Assembly: GCF_001672895.1 (NCBI RefSeq)
Contig: NZ_LZKP01000202.1
Coordinates: 1-49,916 of the forward strand
Reading direction: 5' to 3'
Length of the DNA: 49,916 bases
Source of the DNA: Mycobacterium sp. E740
GTDB lineage: Bacteria; Actinomycetota; Actinomycetes; Mycobacteriales; Mycobacteriaceae
Shown in pieces: positions 1-9,612 of this stretch; positions within the stretch are counted from its first letter, which is position 1, and every line of letters begins with the position of its first letter. Under the pieces are notes generated by a model. That model did no database searches. It had not been told where the DNA came from and saw only the letters and a list, made by a program, of their open reading frames with translations. Position numbers and translations under genes: made by a program.

Positions 1-1
1 C

Positions 2-124
2 GACAAGTACCAGGTGATCGGCCCGTTCACCTGTTATTCCGGTAACGCGATGACCGCGCCGTTGCTTTTTCAGTGCGTCGCCGACACCGAGGACCGCGCG
101 GAGTTTGCCGTCTACGCGGCCTAA
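2..124 (+). CDS. C-terminal end of an unrecognised protein (5' end outside window)
   Basis: An open frame enters from the left edge and stops at TAA (122-124), giving 40 residues that end in AEFAVYAA. It includes a GPFTCYSGNAM stretch and two cysteines (TCYSG, LFQCV), which would fit a small exported or disulfide-bearing protein. The piece is too short to name. It converges on msrB with a hairpin between them. The reading frame is supported by GC-rich third positions and by the stop immediately before the hairpin, but function is unknown. Confidence 0.5.
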   Translation, partial: DKYQVIGPFTCYSGNAMTAPLLFQCVADTEDRAEFAVYAA

Positions 125-130
125 TTTTTG

Positions 131-192
131 CGCCGAGCGTGCGGCCATTGCGAAATCTCGACCTGATTTTCGCAACCAGCGCACGCTCGGCG
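131..192. terminator. composite inverted repeat between convergent genes (likely bidirectional terminator)
   Basis: The outer arms CGCCGAGCGTGCG (131-143) and CGCACGCTCGGCG (180-192) are perfect 13-bp reverse complements. Inside them sits a second perfect stem, TGCGAAA (149-155) with TTTCGCA (168-174). It lies between the stop of the left-edge gene and the stop of msrB (194-196), where a bidirectional terminator is expected. There is no strong U-tract, which is common for mycobacterial terminators. The nested design could also be a dispersed intergenic repeat. Confidence 0.6.
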
Positions 193-193
193 A

Positions 194-607
194 TCAGCTT
201 TTCGGCACCAGCCGCAGCGAGATCGAGTTGATGCAGTAGCGCTGGTCGGTCGGCGTCGGGTAGCCCTCGCCTTCGAAGACGTGGCCGAGATGGCTGTGGC
301 AGTTGGCGCACAGCACTTCGACGCGGCGCATGCCCAGCGAGTCGTCCGGTCGCAGGATGACGGCGTCGGAGTCGGCCGGATCGAAGAACGACGGCCACCC
401 GCAGTGTGATTCGAACTTCTCGGTGCTGCGGAAGAGCTCGGTGCCGCAGGCCCGGCACTGGTAGACACCTTCGGTCTTGGTGTCGGTGTATTCGCCGGTG
501 AACGGACGTTCGGTGCCCGCCTGGCGCAGCACGTGGAACTCTTCGGGGCTGAGCTTCTGGCGCCACTCGTCGTCGGTCAGCTGCAGTTTGGGAGCCGGTG
601 TGGTCAT
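194..607 (-). CDS. msrB: peptide-methionine (R)-S-oxide reductase MsrB
   Basis: This 137-residue cytosolic enzyme reduces methionine-R-sulfoxide in oxidised proteins using thioredoxin-type electrons. Visible features are two zinc CxxC pairs (CRAC and CANC), the CGWPSFF signature and the RYCINS motif carrying the catalytic cysteine near residue 123. Length is normal for a stand-alone MsrB. The ATG at 607 is preceded directly by a GGAGAG. The start lies only 9 nt past the stop of the giant cyclase gene, so it is probably the last cistron of a phosphotransferase-cyclase-msrB transcript. In M. tuberculosis msrB (Rv2674) follows aftC directly. Confidence 0.95.
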   Translation of the reverse strand: MTTPAPKLQLTDDEWRQKLSPEEFHVLRQAGTERPFTGEYTDTKTEGVYQCRACGTELFRSTEKFESHCGWPSFFDPADSDAVILRPDDSLGMRRVEVLCANCHSHLGHVFEGEGYPTPTDQRYCINSISLRLVPKS

Positions 608-616
608 CTCTCCACG

Positions 617-3600
617 CTAGTCGCCGTCGGCAGGGCGCGTCCGTTCCTCCGCGTAGGCGAACGCCGCTTCTTCGTCGTCGAGTTCAAACATGCAGGCTGA
701 CTGGGCTCGGCCGTCGCGGATGACGAACACCACCAAGTCACTCCACACATACTTCTCTCCGTCTCGCCCGCTGCCTACGCGCTCACTGCGGCAGACGCCA
801 CAGTTCGGCGACAGCCAGCACATCGCTGAATTCCATGTCCGCCACGATTCGACCACCCCCCTCAGCGCCTCGACACCCGCGCGCATGCCCGCTGCTGAGC
901 GATCACTCAAAGCTGATCGAGACCGGTTCTCTACGTGGAAGTCGGGGCTGAACAACTCGCCGAACACGCGATCGAAATCCCCCTGCCCGACTGCGATCGA
1001 GAACTCCGTCGCTATGACGCCCGCAGCGGCGAACGCCGCACCCTCCCCGGCGTAGTACCGCTGTTCGAGTTCGCGGTAGGCCTCTGCGAAATCTTCTTCG
1101 TCGAAGCGACTCAGATAAAGGATCAGCCCGTCATCGTCGACCTCGTGCACCCAAAACGCGGTCGATTCAAATTCAGAGTCGTTGGAGTAACGGGTCCACC
1201 CGAGGTGCAGACGTTCTCCCCGCACCGCCAACGAGCGCATCTCGAGGCGGTTGTACTGCTCGGAGACCCGCTTTGCGGCCACGCCGATGTCACCGCTCGC
1301 GAATCCGCTCCACCGCCGGCGATCGTCATTCAGAAGCGAGGACGAGAAGCACGCCGCAAGGCCATCGAAATCGTGGGCATGGGCCAACTGGTCGAGTGCG
1401 TCCCACGTCTGCTTGGCTCTATTGGTGATCGGGAGTCGGCTCGCCGCCGCGCGGACCCGTTCCTCGGCGTAGGCGAAGGCCTCGGCTTCCTGTTCGAGGT
1501 CGAACTCGCACACATGGACGGCGCGTCCGTCGCGGAACTCGCCCACGACAAGCTGAGCCCACCTGTATCGCTCGCCGTCGCGTCCCACCGCCTCACGCTC
1601 GTGGCGAACCACCGCAACCGTCGGCGAGACCCAATTCTCGGCGGAGTGCCAGGAGCGCATCGAGGTGACCAGTTCAGACAGATCCTCGTAGCTGGCGCGA
1701 AGTTCGGCGACTGAGCGGTCGGGGAAGCCCGAGCTCGATCGGCTCACGGCACGCATGTCTTGATCGGTCAGCTCGCCGAACACCCGATCCCATTGGCGTT
1801 GGTTGATAGCGATCAAATACTCAGCGCTGTGGGCAGCCGCCTCGGCGACCGCCTCACCCTCACCGACACAGTATCGACGCGAGAGTTCACGGTAGGCAGC
1901 GTCGAAATCCTCTTCGTCGAATCGGCCTTCGTAGATGACTCGTCCGCTCTTATCGACCTCGTGGACCTGAAGATAACAACTCTCGAAGCCTGATTCGTTC
2001 GACCAGCGGGTCCAGCCGAGGTGCAGACGATCACCGCGCACCGCCATAATACGGCCCTCGAACTTGCTGTATTGCTTGATTATTCGTTCATAAGCCGTTC
2101 GAAGATCTCCCGGTGGGCTACCGCCGAAGCGGCGACGGTCGTCGAATTCGAAATCCGGAGCGTAGAAGGCGACGGCGGCGTCGGTATCGCGCGACTGCAT
2201 TACCCGCTGTCCGCCTTCGAAGGTCCGGCTCGCAAGGTTTGAAAGTGACAACCGCCCTGCGGCCGCCCGCACCAACTCTTCGGCGTAGCCGAGCGCCGCG
2301 TCCTCGTCTTCGAGGTCGAACTGACACATCGAGATGATCCGGCGCCCGCGGATCTCACCAGCGAGAATCCTCCTCCACGTGTAGGTTTCACCGTCGTGTC
2401 CGACCGCCTCGCGCTCGTGGCGGCCGATGCCCACCGTGGGAGACAGCCAGCACTCGACTGCAATCCACGAGCGGTTCGTGGAGATCATTGAATTCAGCTG
2501 CTCGAGGCTGGCGCGAAGCTCGGCGGCCGACCGGTTCGGGAATGCTGAGCTCGATCGGTTGTCGAAATACAGCGCTGGGTCGGCCAACTCGCCGAAGGCC
2601 CGATCGAAGTCACCTCGGTCGGTGGCAGCTACGAATTCAGAACGTACGCGAGCAGCTTCGGCAAATGGCGCGCCTTCCCCGGCCCAGTAGCGGCGTTCGA
2701 GTTCCATGTAAGCGCTCTCGAAGTCGTCTGCGCCGAAGCGACCGTAGTAGTGGATGCGGTCGTCGTCGTCGGTTTCGATGACGTGCAGGTATTCGGTGTC
2801 GAATCCAGCGTCATTCGACCAATGCGTCCGAGACAGTTGCAGCGACTCGCCGCGCACGGCCAGAACATGGCCCTCGAACGACGAGTACTGCCGCAGAATT
2901 TCCGCGCACGCGGTACGGACGTCGCGGGGCGGGTCGCCCGCCATCGCCCAGTGGTCGTCGTAGACATACGAGTACGCGAAAAGGGCCGCGGCGCCGTCGG
3001 CATCTCGAGCCCGCATCGCATCTCCGACCGAACTCCACGTTCGGCTGGCCCGGTTCGCGACCACGAGCCGACTGGTCGGGGTACGCACCAGTTCCTCGGC
3101 GTAGGCGAAGGCCGCGTCTTCGTCGTCGAGGTCGAAAAGACACGTCGACGCGAGCTGTCCCCCGCGTACTTCGGCGACGGTGATGAAGTTCCAGACGTAC
3201 TTCTCGCCGTCGGTACCGATTGCTTCCCGCTCTAAGCGACCGACAACGACGGTCGGTGACACGAAGCGAATCGCCGAGTGCCACGCCCGCACCGAGTCGA
3301 CCATCGCGTTCAGTTCTTCACGGCTGGCACGGAACTCGGCCGCGGAGCGATTGCCGAAGACTGACTGCGATCTGTTCTTCACACAGAAGTCGGCCGTGGC
3401 CAGCTCACCCAAAGCACGGTCGAGATCACCGCTGTTTTCGGCGATGGCGTATTCGGTCAGAACAGTCGTCGCGTCGGTGAACGAACTGCCTTCACCGACG
3501 CAATAGCGTCGGTTCAACTCCCGGTAGGCGCCCGCGAAATCGTCCTCGTCGAACCGGCCGTGATAGGAGAAGCGCCCATCGTCGCCAACTTCGCGCAAGT

Positions 3601-6373
3601 TCCAGGTGATCGTCTCGTTGCCCGCGTCGTCCGACGATCGGACCCAGTGCAGGCTCAGGTATTCACCCCGCACCGCCGAAGTGCGCCACTCCAGGTCGTT
3701 GTAGTGCCTCAGGAAACGTTCAATACCCGCCCGCATCTCGACGCGGCCGCTGACCGGGTCACCGCTGAGCCGTCGCTGATCGTCATATTCGAAATCATCC
3801 GCGTAACAGTCGACGGCACCATCGATATCGCCGGCGCGTAACGCGTGGACGTAAACGGGCGCAAACTCGGTGGATTTGTTTTCGACAGCGAGTCGGCTGG
3901 CCCTCGCACGCACCCGGTCGTGTGCGTACGCGAATGCCGACTCTTCGTCGTCGGGATCGAACTCGCACATCGATGCTAAGCGGCCGTCCCGATGCTCGGT
4001 CACCATGACGCGCGTCCAGGCGTACCTCTCGCCGTCCTGCCCGGTGGCTTCCCTTTCCAGCCGGGTGATACTCAAGTTCGGCGCTATCCAACACACCACC
4101 GAAATCCAGGTTCGTGATTGAGCGACCAGCTCGTCGAGCTGCGAGAGACTGTCTCGGACAGCTCCGGCCGACCTATCGGGAAACGGGGAACGCGAACGAT
4201 TTTCGACACGCACGTCCGGGGTGCTCAGTTCCGTCATCATTCGGTCCAAGTCGCCGCGATTGAGGGCTATGGGCACTTCACTTGCGTTGCGGCCCGCTGT
4301 CGCGAACTGCGAACCCTCTCCGACGTAGTAGCGTCGCTCGAGTTCTCGGTAGGCGCTCTCGAAGTCATCGTCGTCGAAGCGGCCGTCATAGATGACGTGC
4401 TCTGCGTCGTTGATTTCCGTGACGTGGAGGTAAGCTGTTTCGTTGTCGGCGTCGTCGGACCATCTACTCCGCACCATGACAAGGCGCTCTCCGCGGACTG
4501 CGAGGACGCGGAAGTCAAATCGACTGTACTGCTGGCAGATCCGTGCGACCGCGGCCCGCATCCCTTCGCGATCGGTGATCGGGTTGCCGCTGAGGCGTCG
4601 TCGATCCTCGAACACGAACTCGTCGGCATACGTGGCGACGACACGTTCGACATCGCCCGCCCGCAGCGCATCGAAAAACGTCGGCAGCAACTCGCAGCAC
4701 CGGTTCATGACCGCGAGCCGGCTCGCGGTCGCCCGTACCCGTTCCTCGGCGTACGCGAAAGCCGCCTCTTCGTCGTCGATGTCGAAAACGCAAACAGACG
4801 CGAACTGGCCGGCACGTATCTCGGCCACATCGATATGAGTCCACGCAAACTGTTCACCATCCCGTCCGACGGCGTCCTGCTCGAAGCGAGCGACCACGAC
4901 TTTCGGTGACAACCAGCAGACAGCGGCGTGCCACACCCTCAACGAAACGATCCTCGCGGACAGCTCGTCATAGGTGGTGCGGAAGTCGGCGCCGGAACGG
5001 TCGCCGAAGAGCGACCGTGACCTGTCTTCGACCCGGAACCCCGGAGCGGTGAGCCTTTCGAAGAGACCGTCGATGTCACCATTCATGAAGGCGATCGGGT
5101 ATTCGGCAAGTGTCGCCGCCGCGTCCGCGACTGCTCTGCCCTCTCCTGCGCGATGTCGCCGCTCGAGTTCGCCGTATGCCTCGACGAAGGCGTCCTCGTC
5201 GAAGCGGCCGTGGTATTCGATGCGCCCGTCTGCTGCGATCTCGTTCACATAGAGCGTGGTTGCGACGTTGCCGGCGTCATCTGCCCAGCGACTAGAAACA
5301 AGCTGCAGGTGTTGGCCGCGGACCGCCAATACGCGAAAGTCGAACTCTGTGTACTGCCCGAAAACCCGCTCGATGGCTGCGCGCATCGCATCCAGTCCGA
5401 CGACGGGATCGCCGGCGAGGCGTCGTCGATCGTCGTAAACAAACCGGTCCGAGAAGCAGGCGAGGGCACCGTCGACATCGTGAACCCGACAAGCCCTGAT
5501 GAACTCCGGCAGGTAGTCACACGACGAATTGGTGACCGCGAGCCGGCTCGCAGTCGCCCGCACCAGTTCCTCGGCGTACGCGAAAGCCGCCTCTTCGTCA
5601 TCGATGTCGAACTCACACATCGACTCAATGCGCCTGTCGCGCACTTCGATCACCAAGATGCGCGTCCATGAGAAGTGTTCGCCGTCTTGACCCACCGCTT
5701 CACGCTCGACACGAGTTACGCACCACCCCGGCGAAACCCAGAACACCGTCGCGAACCAGGTTCGCGAGGACGCGACCATTGATTGAAGGTCAATCAAGCT
5801 GTTGTGCAGATCCTTGGCGGAGCGATCAGGAATCGCCGAGCGCGACTTGTTCGTCACACGCATCTGCGGAGAACTGAGTGCATCGCGAAGCCGGTCGAAA
5901 TCGCCTTGGTTGACTGCTGTTATCGCTGCGGCGGTGATCGATCCGGCTTCGGCGAAATCCGCGCCCTCTCCGGCGTAGTAGCGCCGGTCGAGTTCTCGGT
6001 AGGCGCCCTCGAAGTCGTCCTCGTCGAAGCGCACTTGATAGACGATTCGCCCGTCGTCGTCGGCCTCGTTCACGAAGAGGGTGATGGTTTCGTTGCCGTC
6101 GTCGTCAGACAACCGGCTCCATTCGAGATTCAGTCGCTGCCCGCGAACCGCGAGGACACGGAAGTCGAAGTACTGGAATTGCTCGAAGACCAGCTCGATC
6201 GCCTTCCGCATGGCGTCGCGACCACGGATGGGTTCACCGCCAATTCGCCGATGATCGCGGTAGACAACCTCTTCCGAGTAGTGCTCCATGGTCCCACCGA
6301 CATCGTGGGCTTGCATCGCCGCATTGAGCGCCCGCAACGACTCACAGCACCGATTGGTGATCGCCAGCCTCGA
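617..6373 (-). repeat. seven in-frame tandem coding repeats (double NTF2/SnoaL-like units)
   Basis: Unit boundaries, taken at the recurring SRL-x-x-x-N start, are 5549-6373, 4724-5548, 3899-4723, 3074-3898, 2258-3073, 1442-2257 and 617-1441. The first four units are exactly 275 residues each, units five and six are 272, and the last is 274. Conserved blocks in each unit are LAVRG-x-x-L, a RFDEDDF-x-x-AYREL-x-RRY-like stretch followed by GEG, an (N/D)RS motif, W-x-SP, EREAVG-x-DGE and FD-x-DDEEAAFAYAEE. Each unit divides at GEG into two halves, each shaped like an NTF2/SnoaL cone domain. The repeats are diverged at the DNA level, so the expansion is old. Confidence 0.9.
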
Positions 6374-9300
6374 CCCGCTCGGGGTCGCCCTCGCGGGAGC
6401 CTGCGTTGCGGTAACCGCGGCATCCGACGCCCGACCTATTGAAGCTGCGACTTCCTTTGCCGAATAGAGGATTTCGGCGTCGGCTAGAGCGGCCCGCGCG
6501 CCCCTGGAATCGCCGGCGGCGGCAAGCACTCGGCTCAACGCGAGGCAAGTTTCGGCGTGGTCGAGGACCAGATCAGTTCCAGCGGCGGCCGACACCGCTT
6601 CCCGCGCCATCGCCGAGGCCTCATCGTGACGGCCCTGCGCGGAGAGAATCTCGGCTCGCACCGCGCGCCACGCGATGGCTGTCTTGAGATTGTGGCCCGC
6701 CAGGCGTTCGCTCTCTGTGGCGTAGCGATCGGCTTCGTCGATCCGGCCCTGGGCGAGAACCGATCTCGCGAGCAGTGCGGCGGCCTGCCCGGCGTCGGCA
6801 CCGACGCCAAGCGCATCCAGCCCTTCCAGCGCGGTCCGGAAGTGCGGTTCGGCGGCGACGGGGTCGCCTTCCATCAATTCGATGATCCCTGCGAACAGCT
6901 CGGTTTCCATCAGCCCATGCCGCAAGCCGAGATCGGCGACGATCTGGCGGGCGTCACCGAGCATCGCGCGTGCCCGGTCGGGCCTTCCGCGCAGCAGCTC
7001 CAGCACGGCGAGGTGACGTAGGGAGGTCGCCTCCAAAGACGGTGCAGCCGTGGTCATCCGCTGCATCCGGACGACGTCGAGACACCGGCCGCCGGCCTTC
7101 GGCACCGGGCTCGGTCCCCACAGCGCCGCACCCGGGGCGGCGACCAGCGCAGCGGTGATCTGTCGGTGGTCCCCGCTCTGGCGCGCCGCGATCAGCGCTT
7201 CGAACAGGTCGGCTTCGCCGTCGCCGACCCGGCCGAGACGAAGCCGGGCACTGGCCCGCACCCGGTGCGCCTTGGCCAGCCCGGAAGCGTCTGCGCGACG
7301 GCTGAACTCGTCGATGGCGCCCTGCAGGCGTGCGTCGACCTCCAGCAGGCGTTGCGGGGCGGTGTACACGATGAACTGACATCGGTAGCACGTGGCCCAC
7401 GGCTGGAGCGCATCGTCGGAGATGCGCTCGAGCTCGTCGACCAGCGGCGCGCCGGCTGAGACGTCGCCAGCCGAAAGAAAGGCTTCGCTGCCGATGAGCA
7501 GCAGTTCGGCGTGCACGGCGGGGTCGGCATCGGCGAGCGCCGCTCCGCGAGCGGCCTGGACGCCGGCGGAGACGAGTTCGTCGCGGTCGAGCGCGCGGCG
7601 GGCCGACGCGGCGTAGTGGCGCGCGGAGCGGACAGACAGTCCGGTGGTGTGCTCGTCGAGGGTCCCGAGCTCGGACCGATAGGCGTAGGCCGCCTCCAGA
7701 TGTCGGGCGACCATTTCGTCGGAGTCGAACGCGACGCTCGCGCCGGCCGAGGAAACCCAGTCGGCAAGCCGCTCGTGCAGCTGTGCCCGATCCGACTTGA
7801 GCAGCCTGCGGTAGGCGACGTCGCGGATCAGTACGTGGTGAAAGCGCCAAACCGGTTCGTTGCCTATGTAGGTACCGCTCGGCTGCGCGAGTTCCAGTCG
7901 ACGAAGCCGGTTGAGGGACTTCGTGATTGCGGCCGCGTCCGCACCCGCGAGCGCTTGTACAGTGCCGACGGAGAAATCGCTGCCCACCACTGACGCGAGC
8001 TCGAGCACGCGCCGGTCTGTCGCATCGAGCCGTTCCAGTCGCGAAGCGAGCAGTGCGTGGATCGTCGGAGGGATCGCGATGGCATCGACGTCGATCGTCA
8101 ACCGCCAGCCGGCCGGCTGCTCGACGAGAACCCCGTCGTGCGCAAGCATTCCGATCAGCTCCCGCACGAAGAGCGGGTTGCCTCCGGTGGACACCGGCAG
8201 CCGGCGCAGCAGTTCATCGGGCAGCCGGGCCGCACCCAGCACCTTCGCGGCGAGCTCGGCGGTGGCGTCGGCGTCGAGGCCGTTGAGATGAACCGCCTCC
8301 GACACCCACCGGCTGACGGTCACCATGTCGGGCCTGATCTCGCGAAGCTCAGGTCGTGCCAACGCCAAAACGAGAACCGGAACGTCTTGCACCCACTCCA
8401 CCAGGTGCTCGACGAAGTCGAGGAGAAGCGTGTCGGCCCACTGGATGTCGTCGAGGACCAGCACAACCGGCTCGTTAAACCCGAGTGTCTCGACATACCG
8501 GCGCAGTGCCCAGAAGTTCTCTTCGACAGAACCGGCATCACCGGCCACCAGGCCATTGAGGTCGCGCAGCAGCCGATCCCGCTCGGCGACACCAGCAGGA
8601 ATATCCGTCGCGAGGTCTCGAGTCCGGAGCACCTCGACCATGGGCGCCAGCGCCACGGTGCCCTCGATGACGCAGCGGGCTTCGATGATGCGCGAGTTGT
8701 CCTGTGCCGCAGCGAATTCAGCGGCCAACCGGCTCTTGCCGACACCGGGGTCGCCGATGACGGTCACCAATCGCGCCGCCCGCGCGGCGACGGCCGCGTC
8801 GAGCACGGCCTGCAGCCGTGGCAGTTCTTCCGTGCGGCCGACGAAGGGGGTGACGTCGGCGGCCTCCGACTGACCGCTGAGCCACTGGTAGACCGCTACC
8901 GCGGCGGTGCGCCCCTTCACCTGCACCTGGCCGCGGGACTCGTACCTGTGCCGGCTTCGCGTCGCGCGCCAGGTCTCTTCGCCGACGACCACACCGCCGC
9001 GAGGGCACTCGGCCTCGAGTCTGGCTCCCACGTTCAACGCGTCGCCGACCAGGTCGGCGTCACCCGCGCCCACCACGACCTCTCCGGTGTTGACCGCGAC
9101 TCGCAGCGCGAGCTCGGCTCTGTGGTCGGCGGCGACGCGAGCGGCGAGTTCGACGAAGCGTTCCTGCAACTCGACGGCGGCCTCGACCGCTTGGGCGGCA
9201 TCGTCGGGACCGGTCTCGGGAACACCCCAGACGGCCATGAACCCGTCACCGATGTACTTCGTCACCCCGGCGCGGTGACGCTGTGCGGTCGATCCCAACA

Positions 9301-9610
9301 GGTCGTGGTAGCGGCCGATCACCTCGCGCGCTGTCTCGGCGTCGACGTTCTCCTCGAAGGTGGTCGAACCGGCGAGATCGGCGAACATCACCGTGACCGT
9401 TTTGCGTACCGGACTCGCGGCGGGCAGGTCGGGCGTCGGCTGACCGCCGAGCTCGGTGCCGCATCCGCGGCAGAATCGGGCGGTCGCACTGGCTTCCACG
9501 CCACACGCCGCACAAACCCGTGCCAGCGAGCCGCCGCAGCCTTCGCAGAAGCGGGCGTCTTCTTCGTTCGACGTTCCGCAGGAGGCGCAGGTGCGACGGT
9601 CCCCGGCCAT
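617..9610 (-). CDS. giant class III adenylyl cyclase / STAND ATPase with seven double NTF2-like repeats
   Basis: A 2,997-residue protein. Residues 8-50 hold two zinc ribbons (C8/C11/C22/C25 and C33/C36/C47/C50). Residues 70-240 are a class III cyclase domain with both metal aspartates (D78, D122), the ATP-selecting pair K118 and D186, and transition-state residues N193 and R197, so cAMP synthesis is predicted. Residues about 255-620 are an AAA/STAND ATPase with Walker A GDPGVGKS (286-293) and Walker B VLVLDD (to 387). Residues about 620-1075 are helical and TPR-like. Residues 1080-2997 are seven tandem units of 272-275 residues. Mycobacterial relatives (the Rv0386/Rv1358/Rv2488c type) normally end in a LuxR DNA-binding domain, which is absent here. 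No signal peptide or membrane helix is seen. It starts 2 nt after the phosphotransferase stop codon. Function of the repeats is inferred only: probably ligand or protein binding. Confidence 0.93.
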   Translation of the reverse strand: MAGDRRTCASCGTSNEEDARFCEGCGGSLARVCAACGVEASATARFCRGCGTELGGQPTPDLPAASPVRKTVTVMFADLAGSTTFEENVDAETAREVIGRYHDLLGSTAQRHRAGVTKYIGDGFMAVWGVPETGPDDAAQAVEAAVELQERFVELAARVAADHRAELALRVAVNTGEVVVGAGDADLVGDALNVGARLEAECPRGGVVVGEETWRATRSRHRYESRGQVQVKGRTAAVAVYQWLSGQSEAADVTPFVGRTEELPRLQAVLDAAVAARAARLVTVIGDPGVGKSRLAAEFAAAQDNSRIIEARCVIEGTVALAPMVEVLRTRDLATDIPAGVAERDRLLRDLNGLVAGDAGSVEENFWALRRYVETLGFNEPVVLVLDDIQWADTLLLDFVEHLVEWVQDVPVLVLALARPELREIRPDMVTVSRWVSEAVHLNGLDADATAELAAKVLGAARLPDELLRRLPVSTGGNPLFVRELIGMLAHDGVLVEQPAGWRLTIDVDAIAIPPTIHALLASRLERLDATDRRVLELASVVGSDFSVGTVQALAGADAAAITKSLNRLRRLELAQPSGTYIGNEPVWRFHHVLIRDVAYRRLLKSDRAQLHERLADWVSSAGASVAFDSDEMVARHLEAAYAYRSELGTLDEHTTGLSVRSARHYAASARRALDRDELVSAGVQAARGAALADADPAVHAELLLIGSEAFLSAGDVSAGAPLVDELERISDDALQPWATCYRCQFIVYTAPQRLLEVDARLQGAIDEFSRRADASGLAKAHRVRASARLRLGRVGDGEADLFEALIAARQSGDHRQITAALVAAPGAALWGPSPVPKAGGRCLDVVRMQRMTTAAPSLEATSLRHLAVLELLRGRPDRARAMLGDARQIVADLGLRHGLMETELFAGIIELMEGDPVAAEPHFRTALEGLDALGVGADAGQAAALLARSVLAQGRIDEADRYATESERLAGHNLKTAIAWRAVRAEILSAQGRHDEASAMAREAVSAAAGTDLVLDHAETCLALSRVLAAAGDSRGARAALADAEILYSAKEVAASIGRASDAAVTATQAPARATPSGSRLAITNRCCESLRALNAAMQAHDVGGTMEHYSEEVVYRDHRRIGGEPIRGRDAMRKAIELVFEQFQYFDFRVLAVRGQRLNLEWSRLSDDDGNETITLFVNEADDDGRIVYQVRFDEDDFEGAYRELDRRYYAGEGADFAEAGSITAAAITAVNQGDFDRLRDALSSPQMRVTNKSRSAIPDRSAKDLHNSLIDLQSMVASSRTWFATVFWVSPGWCVTRVEREAVGQDGEHFSWTRILVIEVRDRRIESMCEFDIDDEEAAFAYAEELVRATASRLAVTNSSCDYLPEFIRACRVHDVDGALACFSDRFVYDDRRRLAGDPVVGLDAMRAAIERVFGQYTEFDFRVLAVRGQHLQLVSSRWADDAGNVATTLYVNEIAADGRIEYHGRFDEDAFVEAYGELERRHRAGEGRAVADAAATLAEYPIAFMNGDIDGLFERLTAPGFRVEDRSRSLFGDRSGADFRTTYDELSARIVSLRVWHAAVCWLSPKVVVARFEQDAVGRDGEQFAWTHIDVAEIRAGQFASVCVFDIDDEEAAFAYAEERVRATASRLAVMNRCCELLPTFFDALRAGDVERVVATYADEFVFEDRRRLSGNPITDREGMRAAVARICQQYSRFDFRVLAVRGERLVMVRSRWSDDADNETAYLHVTEINDAEHVIYDGRFDDDDFESAYRELERRYYVGEGSQFATAGRNASEVPIALNRGDLDRMMTELSTPDVRVENRSRSPFPDRSAGAVRDSLSQLDELVAQSRTWISVVCWIAPNLSITRLEREATGQDGERYAWTRVMVTEHRDGRLASMCEFDPDDEESAFAYAHDRVRARASRLAVENKSTEFAPVYVHALRAGDIDGAVDCYADDFEYDDQRRLSGDPVSGRVEMRAGIERFLRHYNDLEWRTSAVRGEYLSLHWVRSSDDAGNETITWNLREVGDDGRFSYHGRFDEDDFAGAYRELNRRYCVGEGSSFTDATTVLTEYAIAENSGDLDRALGELATADFCVKNRSQSVFGNRSAAEFRASREELNAMVDSVRAWHSAIRFVSPTVVVGRLEREAIGTDGEKYVWNFITVAEVRGGQLASTCLFDLDDEDAAFAYAEELVRTPTSRLVVANRASRTWSSVGDAMRARDADGAAALFAYSYVYDDHWAMAGDPPRDVRTACAEILRQYSSFEGHVLAVRGESLQLSRTHWSNDAGFDTEYLHVIETDDDDRIHYYGRFGADDFESAYMELERRYWAGEGAPFAEAARVRSEFVAATDRGDFDRAFGELADPALYFDNRSSSAFPNRSAAELRASLEQLNSMISTNRSWIAVECWLSPTVGIGRHEREAVGHDGETYTWRRILAGEIRGRRIISMCQFDLEDEDAALGYAEELVRAAAGRLSLSNLASRTFEGGQRVMQSRDTDAAVAFYAPDFEFDDRRRFGGSPPGDLRTAYERIIKQYSKFEGRIMAVRGDRLHLGWTRWSNESGFESCYLQVHEVDKSGRVIYEGRFDEEDFDAAYRELSRRYCVGEGEAVAEAAAHSAEYLIAINQRQWDRVFGELTDQDMRAVSRSSSGFPDRSVAELRASYEDLSELVTSMRSWHSAENWVSPTVAVVRHEREAVGRDGERYRWAQLVVGEFRDGRAVHVCEFDLEQEAEAFAYAEERVRAAASRLPITNRAKQTWDALDQLAHAHDFDGLAACFSSSLLNDDRRRWSGFASGDIGVAAKRVSEQYNRLEMRSLAVRGERLHLGWTRYSNDSEFESTAFWVHEVDDDGLILYLSRFDEEDFAEAYRELEQRYYAGEGAAFAAAGVIATEFSIAVGQGDFDRVFGELFSPDFHVENRSRSALSDRSAAGMRAGVEALRGVVESWRTWNSAMCWLSPNCGVCRSERVGSGRDGEKYVWSDLVVFVIRDGRAQSACMFELDDEEAAFAYAEERTRPADGD

Positions 9611-9612
9611 GG

